From positions 186,001 to 250,000 of the forward strand of contig CAZCST010000014.1 of NCBI GenBank assembly GCA_964501365.1: a stretch of DNA of 64,000 nt. The letters are read 5' to 3'. This document shows positions 32,934 through 42,093 of this stretch, one piece after another; within the stretch, counting starts at the first letter, position 1, and every line of letters begins with the position of its first letter. Source of the DNA: CAZAMB01 sp964501365. Lineage in GTDB: Bacteria > Planctomycetota > Phycisphaerae > UBA1845. The notes beneath the pieces were generated by a model. The model was not told the origin of the DNA. It ran no database searches and worked only from the letters and a program-made list of their open reading frames with translations. A program made the position numbers and the translations under genes.

Positions 32934-35900
32934 TTACGCAGACCCACTGGCGTCCGCCACAAAATCGCCTTCGTCTTCCACGCGGAGATAGACGCCGTCG
33001 ATCACCACGTCGCTGCGCGTGTTGAAGTCTTCAATCTCCACTTCGAGCGCCCGGCCCTGCGCCTTGAGCGTGCAGTACCGATCCATGCTCGTGGTATCCG
33101 CGTCGTCGTCGTCGAAGATCTCGATCTCCGCAGTCGACTCCGCCCGTGCCGTGTTGCCGTAGTCACGGTAGACGCGGACGGTCAGCCCGAAGTCTGGCCG
33201 TGGCGGATAGCCCGGCGACCCGTCCGGATCGTGCAGCGGGCCGGGGCGCGCGTAGATCTCCGCCTGGTCGATGGTCTTGATGTCCCGCATGGACTCACCC
33301 ATGATCGGGGAGAATCGCACCTTGAACCGCACCGCGCCGATCACAAATTCGTCGCCTTCCACCAGCGCCGCCGGCAGCGGGTCGAATTCGATGCGCCCGG
33401 GATCCGCGTTGCGGATGGTCCGGGCCAGTCCGTCCTTGAGAGGGTTGTCGCTGCGGAAGCGGACGACGTCCCCCTCCATCAGCTCCGTGAAGCGGTTGCC
33501 GGATTGGGTAATGATCTGCCGATCGTTGAACACCCACCGCGCCGCGGTCAGCGTTTCCTGTTGCACGAGGTGATCATAGGGGTGGGCCTTGCCCGCGTAG
33601 TTCTCTTCGAACACCCCGCCGAGCTGGTCAATGGTGTAGAGTTTCGGGCCGATCGTGGTCAGATCCTCGACGCCTTCCGCGGCCACGTAGCGGAATCCGT
33701 TGTCGTCATCGATCAGTGTCCAGTCGCCCGTCTTGAGGTTGAACACCGCCGCGGAATCGAGGTAGTACGCAATCTTAGCCTGCGTGATAGTGGGGGCCGC
33801 CACGCCGCCGGCGTCTTCGATGCTGAGGGCTGTCTCGGTGGGGGGGTCTTCCTCCCCGGTGAGGCCCGACACGCCGCTGAGCAGCGAATCGCTTTCCGGT
33901 GAAGTCGGCGAGGCGACTCCGCCGGTCAGATCGACCACCTTGTTGCGTCGCAGGTGCAGGGTGCCATAGCGTTCATCGTAGCCCGCATCGACCTGCATCC
34001 CGTTAATCAATGCGTCCTGAAACCAGTTGAGCATCGGACCATGCTCGATGGTCTGGAGGTCGCCGATCCCGTTCTCGGCTTCGGCGTTGAACACCCGGAT
34101 GGCCTGCGGCGTGACCCACAGAGCCAGCTTGCCGATGGGCAGGATGGCATTGGCCCAGGGGGTGCCGATGCCCGATTCGCCGAGCTGCTTCTTGTTGATC
34201 GCCGTGGCTTCGCGGGCCAGGCGATAGACGCCCTTGGTATACACCGCCAGCACGACGTCGCTCGACATAACAAACCGCTGGAACCGATCCTCCCCGCGGG
34301 TGAGCGTGACGAAGTCCAGCGAGTGGAAACTCTCGGGGTAGAGGAACGCAAAGCCGCCGGAGATTTCCGAGTAGCGGATCGCCCCGTCGTGGGTGATGCG
34401 CGGCCAGATCAACCGCTTGCCTTGCAGCAACAGGGCCGACTCCAGCTTGTTCGCTCCGCCGGCCAGCGTGCAGCCAAGGACCGAGATAATGTCCCGGCAC
34501 ATGGGGGGCAGTCCGCCCGCCCGTTCATCCACGAAGGTCATAAGCTGCTGGCGCTGCAGGTCGAAGTCGGGAAGATTCATTGCCGCGTGCTCGCCGTTCT
34601 TTTGCAGCGGATCGGTGTACGGTGCGATGTCCGTGACCTTGGTGGAGAAGGTCGCATCGAGGAATTTCTGATTGGGGATCTGTGCGTACACCGAGTTGAA
34701 GAACGCTGTGCTCGGGAAGGCCAGCGCCTTGCGGAGCTCCTTGAAGAAGCTGATCCCGCCGCCCGTCGTCCGCCAGAATTCAATGTGCGTGCCGCGCGCC
34801 GTCTTGAAGGGGATCCGGAACTGCGCCTTGCCTGCGAAGTTGTCGAGGATGAATCCTTCCCCGATGGTGGGGCCGAAGGCCGCCACGTGCGGGTAGACAA
34901 TCAGGACCATGGTGGTCTGCGTCTGGTTGAGCTGGAGCGACTGATCCGCAGAGGCCAGCGTCGCGTAGCCGATAGCGCCGTAGCTGGCATCGACAAACCG
35001 CGAGACCGTGCCCGTGCGTTCATCGATCACCCGCACGCGGACGCGATAGGTTGACAGTCCGCCAGGCGGTCCAGGGGAAACGCGCTTGGCGGATCCACCG
35101 CTCGACAGGGAGGCGTTGAGCGAGAGCGTGCCGCTGCCCGGCGTGTTGGCGACAAACTGCGACGGGGGATAATCCCGCTGCCCCAGGTCTGGGGTAAGCA
35201 GCCCGCCGAGGTATTTTGTCGCGTCCACTTCGTTGAGTGCTGCGCTTTGCGGTTCGGACTCCAGTGAAATGATCCGCGGCGGGAAGTTCGGATGCACGAA
35301 CATGAAGACGTTGGGGGAGATCTGTGCCCCGCGCCATTCGATCCCCAGCGTGCCCGACGTGGCGCCAAGGTCGAGATATTTGGTATAGCGCCCGTTCTGG
35401 AGCAGCCAGAACTTCTGGCCGTTGCTGACCCATATGCCGCGCTTGTCGAAGTACTCCGTCCATTGCAGCGTGAAGTTGAATCCGGTCGACGCCTTGCCGG
35501 CGAAGAAGTTCCCCGCGGTGTTGACGTCGTAGTTGGGGGTCGCCCATGCCTCATCGAGTACGCCGCCCACGCCCGCGGATGGGACATCGAGGGATCCAAA
35601 CTCCACGTTGGGCCTGAACGCTTGGGGGGTGAGATTGCGCACGCCCTTGGGGCTCACTCCACCCACCGGCGGAAGGTGATCATCGAACACGATCGACGCC
35701 GGCTTGCCCGCCAGCACGGCGGCCTTCGCTCCGTCGGGCCAATCGGTGTACTTCGCAATGCCCGCCGCCGTCATGCGGAGAAACGTATTCGTCGGCGTCA
35801 CGTCGAAGTATTCGTAGGCCGTGCCCGGAGTGATGGCCGCCCCGCTGTTGTAGCTTTGCCGCTTGACCACGTTGCCGCGCATGTTGCAGGGGATGGCCGT

Positions 35901-36158
35901 GGTGAATGGATGGCCGCCGAAGGCGATGTCCAACTCCTGGATCATGTTCGCGTCGACCGTCGCAGAGATCCTGCGACGTCGCGGAGCTTTCGCCAGCCGG
36001 CCGGGCTTGATCACGTTGCGGCCAATGATGACCGACGCCTGCCCCTCTTTGAGCGCCGAGCGCTCCGCAGTGAGGTTGAGCTCCAGCGGGGAGACCTGCA
36101 GCGCAGCCTCCAGGTGCTTGCGTCCGCCGCCTCCTGAACTGATTTGACGAATGGACAT
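32934..36158 (-). CDS. Large virion protein, probable tail tubular/stabilisation protein, 1074 aa
   Basis: Mixed beta structure throughout, starting MSIRQISSGGGGRKHLEAAL then NLTAERSALKEGQASVIIGR. It is the largest gene of the module and sits between the adaptor/fibre group and the internal proteins. In podoviruses this position is taken by tail tubular protein B or a tail-needle/stabilisation protein. I see no conserved motif that proves this; the protein is probably a multi-domain tail or nozzle component. Confidence 0.65.
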   Translation of the reverse strand: MSIRQISSGGGGRKHLEAALQVSPLELNLTAERSALKEGQASVIIGRNVIKPGRLAKAPRRRRISATVDANMIQELDIAFGGHPFTTAIPCNMRGNVVKRQSYNSGAAITPGTAYEYFDVTPTNTFLRMTAAGIAKYTDWPDGAKAAVLAGKPASIVFDDHLPPVGGVSPKGVRNLTPQAFRPNVEFGSLDVPSAGVGGVLDEAWATPNYDVNTAGNFFAGKASTGFNFTLQWTEYFDKRGIWVSNGQKFWLLQNGRYTKYLDLGATSGTLGIEWRGAQISPNVFMFVHPNFPPRIISLESEPQSAALNEVDATKYLGGLLTPDLGQRDYPPSQFVANTPGSGTLSLNASLSSGGSAKRVSPGPPGGLSTYRVRVRVIDERTGTVSRFVDASYGAIGYATLASADQSLQLNQTQTTMVLIVYPHVAAFGPTIGEGFILDNFAGKAQFRIPFKTARGTHIEFWRTTGGGISFFKELRKALAFPSTAFFNSVYAQIPNQKFLDATFSTKVTDIAPYTDPLQKNGEHAAMNLPDFDLQRQQLMTFVDERAGGLPPMCRDIISVLGCTLAGGANKLESALLLQGKRLIWPRITHDGAIRYSEISGGFAFLYPESFHSLDFVTLTRGEDRFQRFVMSSDVVLAVYTKGVYRLAREATAINKKQLGESGIGTPWANAILPIGKLALWVTPQAIRVFNAEAENGIGDLQTIEHGPMLNWFQDALINGMQVDAGYDERYGTLHLRRNKVVDLTGGVASPTSPESDSLLSGVSGLTGEEDPPTETALSIEDAGGVAAPTITQAKIAYYLDSAAVFNLKTGDWTLIDDDNGFRYVAAEGVEDLTTIGPKLYTIDQLGGVFEENYAGKAHPYDHLVQQETLTAARWVFNDRQIITQSGNRFTELMEGDVVRFRSDNPLKDGLARTIRNADPGRIEFDPLPAALVEGDEFVIGAVRFKVRFSPIMGESMRDIKTIDQAEIYARPGPLHDPDGSPGYPPRPDFGLTVRVYRDYGNTARAESTAEIEIFDDDDADTTSMDRYCTLKAQGRALEVEIEDFNTRSDVVIDGVYLRVEDEGDFVADASGSA

Positions 36159-36161
36159 TCT

Positions 36162-37049
36162 TTATCCTGCAATCGCTACGTTCATTCTTCGCAGTGCAGT
36201 GCCACCGATTGACACAAGCCTTGAGGCTTTCGCCCCTGCTGCCCGCCGCCGACGAAACATTGCCAGCGGATCAGCACTGAGTCTGGCGATTTCGTCGCGT
36301 TTCAGTTCGCGATTCCACACATTCACCAACGCCACCGAGAAATCCGGGGCAGTCGATCCGAGCGTTGAACCAACACGGGCGTTTTGCGTCCCCAAATGCG
36401 ATCCGTATTCCTCCACTCCGCTCGGCGTGGAATTCGTAATCGTGAGATAGCCGTCATCAACGCCGTCGATCCACATGCTGCACAGATCGACGCCTGCCGC
36501 ATCGCGTCCCCCGCCCGTCCATGTGATGATGGCTGAGTACCACTTTCCTCCGGTGAGCGTCGAAGCCGATCGGTAGTAGGTCGAATCCACACCGAGCGCC
36601 CCATCATCGTTGGCAACCCGCAATCTCAACTTGTCCGTATTGTTGTCGATGTAGAATCGGTAGCCATAAAAATGACTTCCAGCGGTGGGGTTGTCCGACC
36701 AGAAGATCGTGGATTCTTTTGCTCCGGCAGAATGGTTGTATTGAAAAAACGCCTGAATCGAGAATTCGTCGGTGAGCGTATTTGTGAGGAATTTGCAAGG
36801 CAGCGTGTAGCTCGCCGATCCCGCCTGCTGCAATGCAATGTTGCCCGCAAAGGAGAGGGCCGGGCCAATGGGCGAGCCGATCACCGACAGGGCCGACGCC
36901 GTGCCCGTGGCCGTGAAATCAAGCCCGCTTGAATGGGACAGATCGGGCACATCCCGCCCCGCAAAGCCAAGGCATGGCGGAAAGAATAATTTCCGACCGA
37001 CCCACAGGTTCGGGAACTTCGCTTGATGTGGACCCAATGCAAATCGCAT
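36162..37049 (-). CDS. LamG/concanavalin A-like phage fibre protein, 295 aa
   Basis: The pattern ALSFAGNIALQQ, then FSIQAFFQYNHSAGAKESTI, WYSAIITWTGGG, DGYLTITN and VALVNVWNRELKRDEIARLS is the LamG-type jelly roll. The WNR.L..DEIA.L...P ending is typical of phage and planctomycete LamG proteins. It probably binds host surface glycans. It overlaps the next gene by one base. Confidence 0.75.
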   Translation of the reverse strand: MRFALGPHQAKFPNLWVGRKLFFPPCLGFAGRDVPDLSHSSGLDFTATGTASALSVIGSPIGPALSFAGNIALQQAGSASYTLPCKFLTNTLTDEFSIQAFFQYNHSAGAKESTIFWSDNPTAGSHFYGYRFYIDNNTDKLRLRVANDDGALGVDSTYYRSASTLTGGKWYSAIITWTGGGRDAAGVDLCSMWIDGVDDGYLTITNSTPSGVEEYGSHLGTQNARVGSTLGSTAPDFSVALVNVWNRELKRDEIARLSADPLAMFRRRRAAGAKASRLVSIGGTALRRMNVAIAG

Positions 37050-37849
37050 TATTGAATCTCATCGTGTTCGTATTCGTAAGCTACGAAATTTCCAGCGACC
37101 GTCACGTTGTCAATGTCTCCCGCAAATGAGGAATCCTTGCTGAACAGGAATCCTGTGCCGTTAGCAACGATGACTTCGGTATATGTTCCGTTGGCACTTC
37201 GTGCCGTTCCCGCTTGGGTTCCGCACTTGGGCGTGATTGTCCCCGCTGAATAGTTTGAAATCGTGAACGTCACCAGATAATACCGGCCACTGGTCAGAGG
37301 CGGCGTTGTTTGTGACAAGTCGCTGGCACTTCCTGCGGCTGCACGTCCGACGCCGGCTGTGATGGTCCAACCCGTTCCCTTGGTCCAATTTGTATCCGCA
37401 GCAAAGTCCGGAGTAAGAATCAGATTGGTTCCCAAAGCGTTGCCTGAGCGGTTGTAGATGGCAATGCCCCACTCTTTACCCAGTTGCTCCAGAACAAATT
37501 CCCGGACAAGTTGATCGGTGGTTGCCACGGGAGTTGTGGGATAGGCCATCGAACCAAGAAGATCAGCGTTCATGATCCCGGTAATCGCCGGATACGCCGC
37601 ATCCGAGGCCCCCACATTGTCACAGCGAACCTGTCCGTTCCCAACAAGTTTTCGGACTTCCACGACAGCATAGGCTGTTGGGGCTGAACTTCCGGCCATG
37701 ACAGCCACAATCACGCGGGCTCGTGGTTGCACAGGGTTGGTGGACTGTGCAATCAACGTGGACTGTCTGCCGGCAGAATTGGCAAGGGCATTCAATGTGA
37801 TCGTCATTAGCGTTGACGACCCGATTTCAGCCAGAATATCGTTAGCCAT
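37049..37849 (-). CDS. Virion protein with carbohydrate-binding-module-like C-domain, 266 aa
   Basis: The N-terminal 130 residues look structural (MANDILAEIGSSTLMTITLN). The C-terminal 130 residues (TNWTKGTGWTITAGVGRAAA, LTSGRYYLVTFTISNYSAGT, GDIDNVTVAG) match the jelly-roll pattern of CBM4/9-like phage domains with N.W.....W. It pairs with the LamG protein downstream and probably helps bind host polysaccharide. Confidence 0.7.
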   Translation of the reverse strand: MANDILAEIGSSTLMTITLNALANSAGRQSTLIAQSTNPVQPRARVIVAVMAGSSAPTAYAVVEVRKLVGNGQVRCDNVGASDAAYPAITGIMNADLLGSMAYPTTPVATTDQLVREFVLEQLGKEWGIAIYNRSGNALGTNLILTPDFAADTNWTKGTGWTITAGVGRAAAGSASDLSQTTPPLTSGRYYLVTFTISNYSAGTITPKCGTQAGTARSANGTYTEVIVANGTGFLFSKDSSFAGDIDNVTVAGNFVAYEYEHDEIQ

Positions 37850-38198
37850 TGATGGCTCCCAGAATCAGCTTCGGCTTGAGGGTGTCGACCGCCGTCTGTA
37901 TTTGCGCGTCGGTGAAGGTCGCGGGATTGATGATTCCTGCGGCATCGATGATCTGATCACCACTTGCACCACCGAGTGTATTGATGAGCGGGGCCGTGTT
38001 CAGCACGTAGAAAAAGATGCGGCCCGCCTCGACGTATGGATCACGATTGACCCATTTCGCCTCGTTGGTGTTCGCATTGGGGAAGCCAGTAGACTTCTGC
38101 ACAGCGTCTTGCGCGATTGCCACCGCGACCGAAATGCGGGCTTGGAAGGCCGTGTCCCGTGTCGCGTTGCGAACTTGCTGATAGGTTGCCGCTGCCAT
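37842..38198 (-). CDS. Small virion protein, 118 aa
   Basis: ATG 38198. MAAATYQQVRNATRDTAFQA is followed by helical segments and a C-terminal helix (TFTDAQIQTAVDTLKPKLIL). It overlaps the next gene by 8 bp. In this position it could be a tail chaperone or connector; no family recognised. Confidence 0.55.
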   Translation of the reverse strand: MAAATYQQVRNATRDTAFQARISVAVAIAQDAVQKSTGFPNANTNEAKWVNRDPYVEAGRIFFYVLNTAPLINTLGGASGDQIIDAAGIINPATFTDAQIQTAVDTLKPKLILGAING

Positions 38199-38207
38199 GA
38201 TTCACTC

Positions 38208-38726
38208 CTAATCGATCGTATATTCCGCCCAAACCCACAACTTGGTCGGACTCGATGCAATCGCCGACGCCGAGAAATGCAGCCACGAGGCCGCCGCAAT
38301 CTGCCCGCTGTTGAAGGTCGTCGTGTTCAATACCGACCCGCCCGTTCCCGCAACCTGGTCCGACGAAAAGATATTCGTGCCCGCTGTGTAGGGCGTGGTC
38401 TGCGCCCGCTTCTCGATATTGAACGTCACCGTGCCGGCGTCTGTCGCCGCGACCACCCGCACCATCGTTGCCGCATCGGGCACGGGCCCCATCGGGATCT
38501 CGTCCGTCGCCTGCGGGCTTTCGATGTAGAGCATTCGAACAATGGTCCGCCCGTCACTACTGCCTTGAGCTGTCTGCCCTGACGTCATCGGTGGCCCGAG
38601 CGCCATGCCGGCCCCGATGGCGAGGGCCAGCGCTTCTTCGTCGATGCCCCGCGGCTCGCGATCCAAAGCGGCGTTGGCCGGGATCTGCGAAGCAATGGGG
38701 AATTCTGGATCCTGCGTTCGCGGCAT
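38208..38726 (-). CDS. Virion protein, 172 aa
   Basis: The first 60 residues are Pro/Ala/Gly-rich and flexible. The rest is beta-rich (ATMVRVVAATDAGTVTFNIE, SGQIAAASWLHFSASAIASS) and ends LWVWAEYTID. The TVTFNIEKR...W..LWVW.EY pattern is common in small phage structural proteins. No specific role. Confidence 0.6.
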   Translation of the reverse strand: MPRTQDPEFPIASQIPANAALDREPRGIDEEALALAIGAGMALGPPMTSGQTAQGSSDGRTIVRMLYIESPQATDEIPMGPVPDAATMVRVVAATDAGTVTFNIEKRAQTTPYTAGTNIFSSDQVAGTGGSVLNTTTFNSGQIAAASWLHFSASAIASSPTKLWVWAEYTID

Positions 38727-38728
38727 AC

Positions 38729-39091
38729 TTACGCAGCCATTTCGAGCCCATGCCCGCTCGCGTTAATGATGTTTGCGGCGGAGGCATGTGCTTTGAGCAG
38801 CAACCCGTTTTGCAAGATGAGTCCGTCTACAATGAGCATGTTTTTGGATTTGGGCGGCAGAACGTAGTCGAGCACGATGTAATTGAGGTTCGCCACTCCG
38901 CCCCATTGCACGCTAATGGTCCGGGCGACGGTGTCGATGTTGTTGAACCAGACCCACAGCTTGTGGAAATAGTTGGCCGTGGCAATGGAAGTTGCCGTGT
39001 GGATGGTTGTGCCCGGCGATGTCGTTGCGGCGACGGCAACAGGCACGCCATTGGCCCCGCCAGAGAGTGCAATCGGTAGCGCTGAAAACAT
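38729..39091 (-). CDS. Small virion protein, 120 aa
   Basis: ATG 39091, GGGGAG upstream; a longer open frame lacks a ribosome binding site. Beta-rich with ANYFHKLWVWFNNIDTVART and a hydrophobic LNYIVLDYVLPPKSKNMLIV. It shares the HKLWVW/FNN style with its neighbour. Possibly a decoration or tail component. Confidence 0.55.
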   Translation of the reverse strand: MFSALPIALSGGANGVPVAVAATTSPGTTIHTATSIATANYFHKLWVWFNNIDTVARTISVQWGGVANLNYIVLDYVLPPKSKNMLIVDGLILQNGLLLKAHASAANIINASGHGLEMAA

Positions 39092-39093
39092 AT

Positions 39094-39558
39094 TTAGATA
39101 CTCCCCAAAGCCATGCCAGCCATGACGATCTGGCCGAACTCGTATTCCGCACGATCCGGCTGCCGGTCGAACGCCGCCGGCTTGCACGATTCTTCGACGA
39201 CAACCTCCTGGGTCGGCGCCCGCAGAATGGCTGCCATGCCCGCGGTCGTCGGGATCTCCTGATCATGGACCGCTTCGCGATTGAGCGCACTGACCATCGG
39301 CAGCACGGCAAAGCCCGCAATCAACGATGCCAGCTCATGCGCAAGCCCGCGAAACGCTTCGGCCAGCGCCGGGTTATCCGCGGTGAGTGCCTGCTCAAAA
39401 ACGTCGTTGGCTTCCTCGACCAGCGTTTCATTGCCCGTCGATCCCAGCCCAGCCAGGACAAGCGAGAGTCCGCGAAGGCCCAGCATGAGCGATGTCTTGC
39501 CATCGCGCACCGAGCGATCGTGGGCCGCCTCAGAGTTTTGTTGCAGGGCCGTTGTCAT
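39094..39558 (-). CDS. Virion-associated protein, 154 aa
   Basis: Helical Ala/Leu-rich N-terminal part (LMLGLRGLSLVLAGLGSTGN, FEQALTADNPALAEAFRGLA) and a polar C-terminal end. ATGA-type overlap with the preceding tail gene. No family recognised. Confidence 0.55.
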   Translation of the reverse strand: MTTALQQNSEAAHDRSVRDGKTSLMLGLRGLSLVLAGLGSTGNETLVEEANDVFEQALTADNPALAEAFRGLAHELASLIAGFAVLPMVSALNREAVHDQEIPTTAGMAAILRAPTQEVVVEESCKPAAFDRQPDRAEYEFGQIVMAGMALGSI

Positions 39559-40505
39559 TGCGCCATCGGATCCACGGTGGTATCAGCCCGGCTCGGATTC
39601 GCACTGTGCGGTCGGTCCGCCGTCTGGCTGTTGAAGTAGTGACTGCACCCGGCAAACATTTCCTTGAATTCCTTCATCAAGAGTCCGCGCTGTTCGCTGC
39701 GGTCGGAGACTGCGGTGTTCGCCAGGGCGACCGAGAGGGCGACGATCTTGTCCAGCCCTTCCGGCAGGAACGTGCCAAACTCGTACTTGATCGTGCCCGT
39801 CGGAGTGGGGCGGAAGTCGTGCTTGAGGGTGCATTTCCCGTCGACGGGATTGAAGCCCGTCACCTCGATGAACTGCCCGGCCCCGGTTCCCGCCTCGATG
39901 ATGCGGAGCACTTCGCCGACGTAGTAATCCGGCCAGCGAACGACGTTCCCCTGGTCTGCGGGAATCGTCGCGGGGATCTTCATGAAGTCCGTGCCAATGA
40001 CGGTCGGGGATGCCTCGAAGGTTCCCCAGTGCGGATGGATCGGCCCCTTCTGGTAGCACAGCGTCCAGACCTCATCGCCGCTCAGGGTGGGCACAGGCGA
40101 GACGCGAAACCCGCGCTGCTGCGTCATCATCACCACGCCGCGCCCATATTCCCATGGCGCGATCGTGCCCATGCGTTCGAGCACGTTATTGGGGTCGCCC
40201 GTGCTGGAGACTCCGGAGATTCGGGCGGGGGCAGGGTCATCAAAGACGCGGCGTTCGAAGCGCAGGAAGCGCCGGAAGTTCCCCGGCCAGCGGTAAAACT
40301 CCACGCCGTCCTGCAACGTGATGGTCGATTCGCAGTAGCCGATTTGGGCCCGCGCCTGCGAGGTTTTCAGGATGCGTTCGTAAATTGTCTTTTGGTGGGC
40401 GTCCAAGTCCCGCAGCCGCTTAGCTACGGGGTGTCGCCGGCGTTCGGCGGGATCGTTGAGCAGGTCATCGATCCAGGCGTGATAGCGTTCGACAAATGCT
40501 TCCAC
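39555..40505 (-). CDS. Head-tail connector/tail tubular A-like protein, 316 aa
   Basis: ATG 40505. Begins with a helix (MEAFVERYHAWIDDLLNDPA) and contains beta segments (YCESTITLQDGVEFYRWPGN). It is downstream of capsid and adaptor genes and upstream of tail fibre genes, the usual place of a tail tubular A or head-tail completion protein in podoviruses. This function is contextual. Confidence 0.55.
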   Translation of the reverse strand: MEAFVERYHAWIDDLLNDPAERRRHPVAKRLRDLDAHQKTIYERILKTSQARAQIGYCESTITLQDGVEFYRWPGNFRRFLRFERRVFDDPAPARISGVSSTGDPNNVLERMGTIAPWEYGRGVVMMTQQRGFRVSPVPTLSGDEVWTLCYQKGPIHPHWGTFEASPTVIGTDFMKIPATIPADQGNVVRWPDYYVGEVLRIIEAGTGAGQFIEVTGFNPVDGKCTLKHDFRPTPTGTIKYEFGTFLPEGLDKIVALSVALANTAVSDRSEQRGLLMKEFKEMFAGCSHYFNSQTADRPHSANPSRADTTVDPMAQ

Positions 40506-40518
40506 ATGACCTCATCCG

Positions 40519-41034
40519 TTACGCAGGGATTCCGGGATTGGTGATGGACACCAGGCCCATCGACTTCTTCGTGGCGTTGATCCGCCGGCACGTGTTGGCG
40601 ATCTTGTGCCGCCACAGATCCCGGTTCTCTTTGTTGGCCGCGGCGTTGCACATCGAGGCTGCCCGGTCCAGGTCTTCGGCGAAGCGGTCCATTTTGTTCT
40701 GCCGCCAGGCGTTTCTCGCCCGCTTGATCAGCCGCAACACAACACGGCTGGGGTTGCAATAGGGGTCCGACTGCCGCCCGGTCATCCCGTACACCATTCG
40801 CTTCTGGAGCAGTCGCGAGCGACGCAGTCGACGGCATATCATCCAAACCCCGTTGGGGAAGACGTCGCGGTTGACGCCTTCATCGACGGCTTCCGGCGCG
40901 GCCGGCGGCATGAACTGGAGCTCCAGCCTTGGATCGATCGCACGAAGTGCGCGGCGAAACCAAGCCGGGACGTGGGGCCCGAGGGCGTTCCAGTCCCGGC
41001 GTGGGAGCATGAGATTGTCACGAACGATCTTCAT
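40519..41034 (-). CDS. Basic virion protein, 171 aa
   Basis: Arg/Trp/Cys-rich with a predicted helical core (MICRRLRRSRLLQKRMVYGM, VVLRLIKRARNAWRQNKMDR). The high positive charge could mean nucleic-acid contact. One-base overlap with the next upstream gene. Unknown. Confidence 0.5.
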   Translation of the reverse strand: MKIVRDNLMLPRRDWNALGPHVPAWFRRALRAIDPRLELQFMPPAAPEAVDEGVNRDVFPNGVWMICRRLRRSRLLQKRMVYGMTGRQSDPYCNPSRVVLRLIKRARNAWRQNKMDRFAEDLDRAASMCNAAANKENRDLWRHKIANTCRRINATKKSMGLVSITNPGIPA

Positions 41035-41474
41035 TACAGAGCAATTCGCGGGATCGGCTGCACAAGAATCGCGAGCATGGGGAACGTCGTAATGTCGCTC
41101 GCATTGGTTCCCGTGATCGAAAGTCCATACGCCTGCGCGTCGTCGCGATCAGTCTTGTCCGCATCCGCCAGCGTGAATTCCTTGGTGACTTTCACCGCGG
41201 ACGCCAGCATGACTGCGTCGGCCAGCGCGGAACCGATCGACACGCCGGCAATAGCCACAGCATCGGCCAGCCGGCGGAGACTCACGTTCAACGTTCCTGC
41301 TTTTGTGATCAGCTCCGAACTAAACTTGGCGCGGAGCAGCTTGTGCTTGAATGGCACGATGATCCGACACGTCTGGAGCGTCGCATTGCCCGGCCCCGTG
41401 AGGGTGTTATCGAATGCGGTCATCCAGATCGCATTGTTCCTCGTGCGGGACGTTGGCGTTCGAGTGATACCCAT
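41034..41474 (-). CDS. Virion protein, 146 aa (related to 41517-42032)
   Basis: Contains GPGNATLQTCRIIVPFKHKL near residue 27. The neighbouring protein has LPGNATVQTCYLIVPFDHYI at an equivalent position, so the two are diverged copies. Both probably form part of a capsid-associated layer. Beta-rich C-half (AYGLSITGTNASDITTFPML). Confidence 0.65.
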   Translation of the reverse strand: MGITRTPTSRTRNNAIWMTAFDNTLTGPGNATLQTCRIIVPFKHKLLRAKFSSELITKAGTLNVSLRRLADAVAIAGVSIGSALADAVMLASAVKVTKEFTLADADKTDRDDAQAYGLSITGTNASDITTFPMLAILVQPIPRIAL

Positions 41475-41516
41475 AGGTCAAACTCCATTCGCGGTTGTTA
41501 CGCCGCTGTTTACCGC

Positions 41517-42032
41517 TTAGAGCCGGCTGCGGTCAGCAGGTTCCACGCCGATCGTCATGTGCGGCTGTTCAACCAAGTCGCCCGCGTTTGTGCCGGAAAT
41601 TTGCAGGTGGTACGTCGTTCCCGCGACACGCAGCGTTCCCGTGTCAGCGGCCGCCAGCGTGATGGGCAAATTGCTCGTCACGTCCGCCGTCGCCGCGAGA
41701 TCGGTGTCGGTAAGCGCCGTTCCGACAAGGACGCCGGCCTTGGCTCCACCAGGAGCCGCGGCCATGATCTGAGCGCCGACCGTTCCCACGTTATCGATGT
41801 CCGTAGCGCCCACGCGCGCGGAGCGTATGTAGTGGTCGAAGGGAACGATGAGGTAGCACGTCTGCACCGTGGCGTTGCCGGGCAGGAGTACGCTCGGATC
41901 GTAGGAGTTGAAATACTGCAGCGCGCTTCCAAAGCGCGACGAGGGAACTTGCGGCTCCGTGCTGGTCGCCATTTGCAGAACAAAGACGAGGCAGGCCGCG
42001 AGAAGTACCAGTGTGAACATTCCAGGTAGCAT
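41517..42032 (-). CDS. Virion protein with N-terminal hydrophobic segment, 171 aa (related to 41034-41474)
   Basis: The first gene after the major capsid gene. MLPGMFTLVLLAACLVFVLQ is a hydrophobic start, unusual for a capsid component, followed by the LPGNATVQTCYLIVPFDHYI motif shared with its paralogue and TYHLQISGTNAGDLVEQPHM. Possibly a decoration or minor capsid protein. The hydrophobic start may be removed or buried. Confidence 0.6.
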   Translation of the reverse strand: MLPGMFTLVLLAACLVFVLQMATSTEPQVPSSRFGSALQYFNSYDPSVLLPGNATVQTCYLIVPFDHYIRSARVGATDIDNVGTVGAQIMAAAPGGAKAGVLVGTALTDTDLAATADVTSNLPITLAAADTGTLRVAGTTYHLQISGTNAGDLVEQPHMTIGVEPADRSRL

Positions 42033-42093
42033 TCGTTTTCTCCGTTAAACCGCCGATCGTGGCGGGGTCAATTCATCCTCAACTCAACCACGA

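Noticed and set aside
32835..35054. Two long plus-strand ORFs opposite the 1074-aa gene
   Set aside because: Antisense to a coherent structural gene with flanking coupled genes; no start signals.
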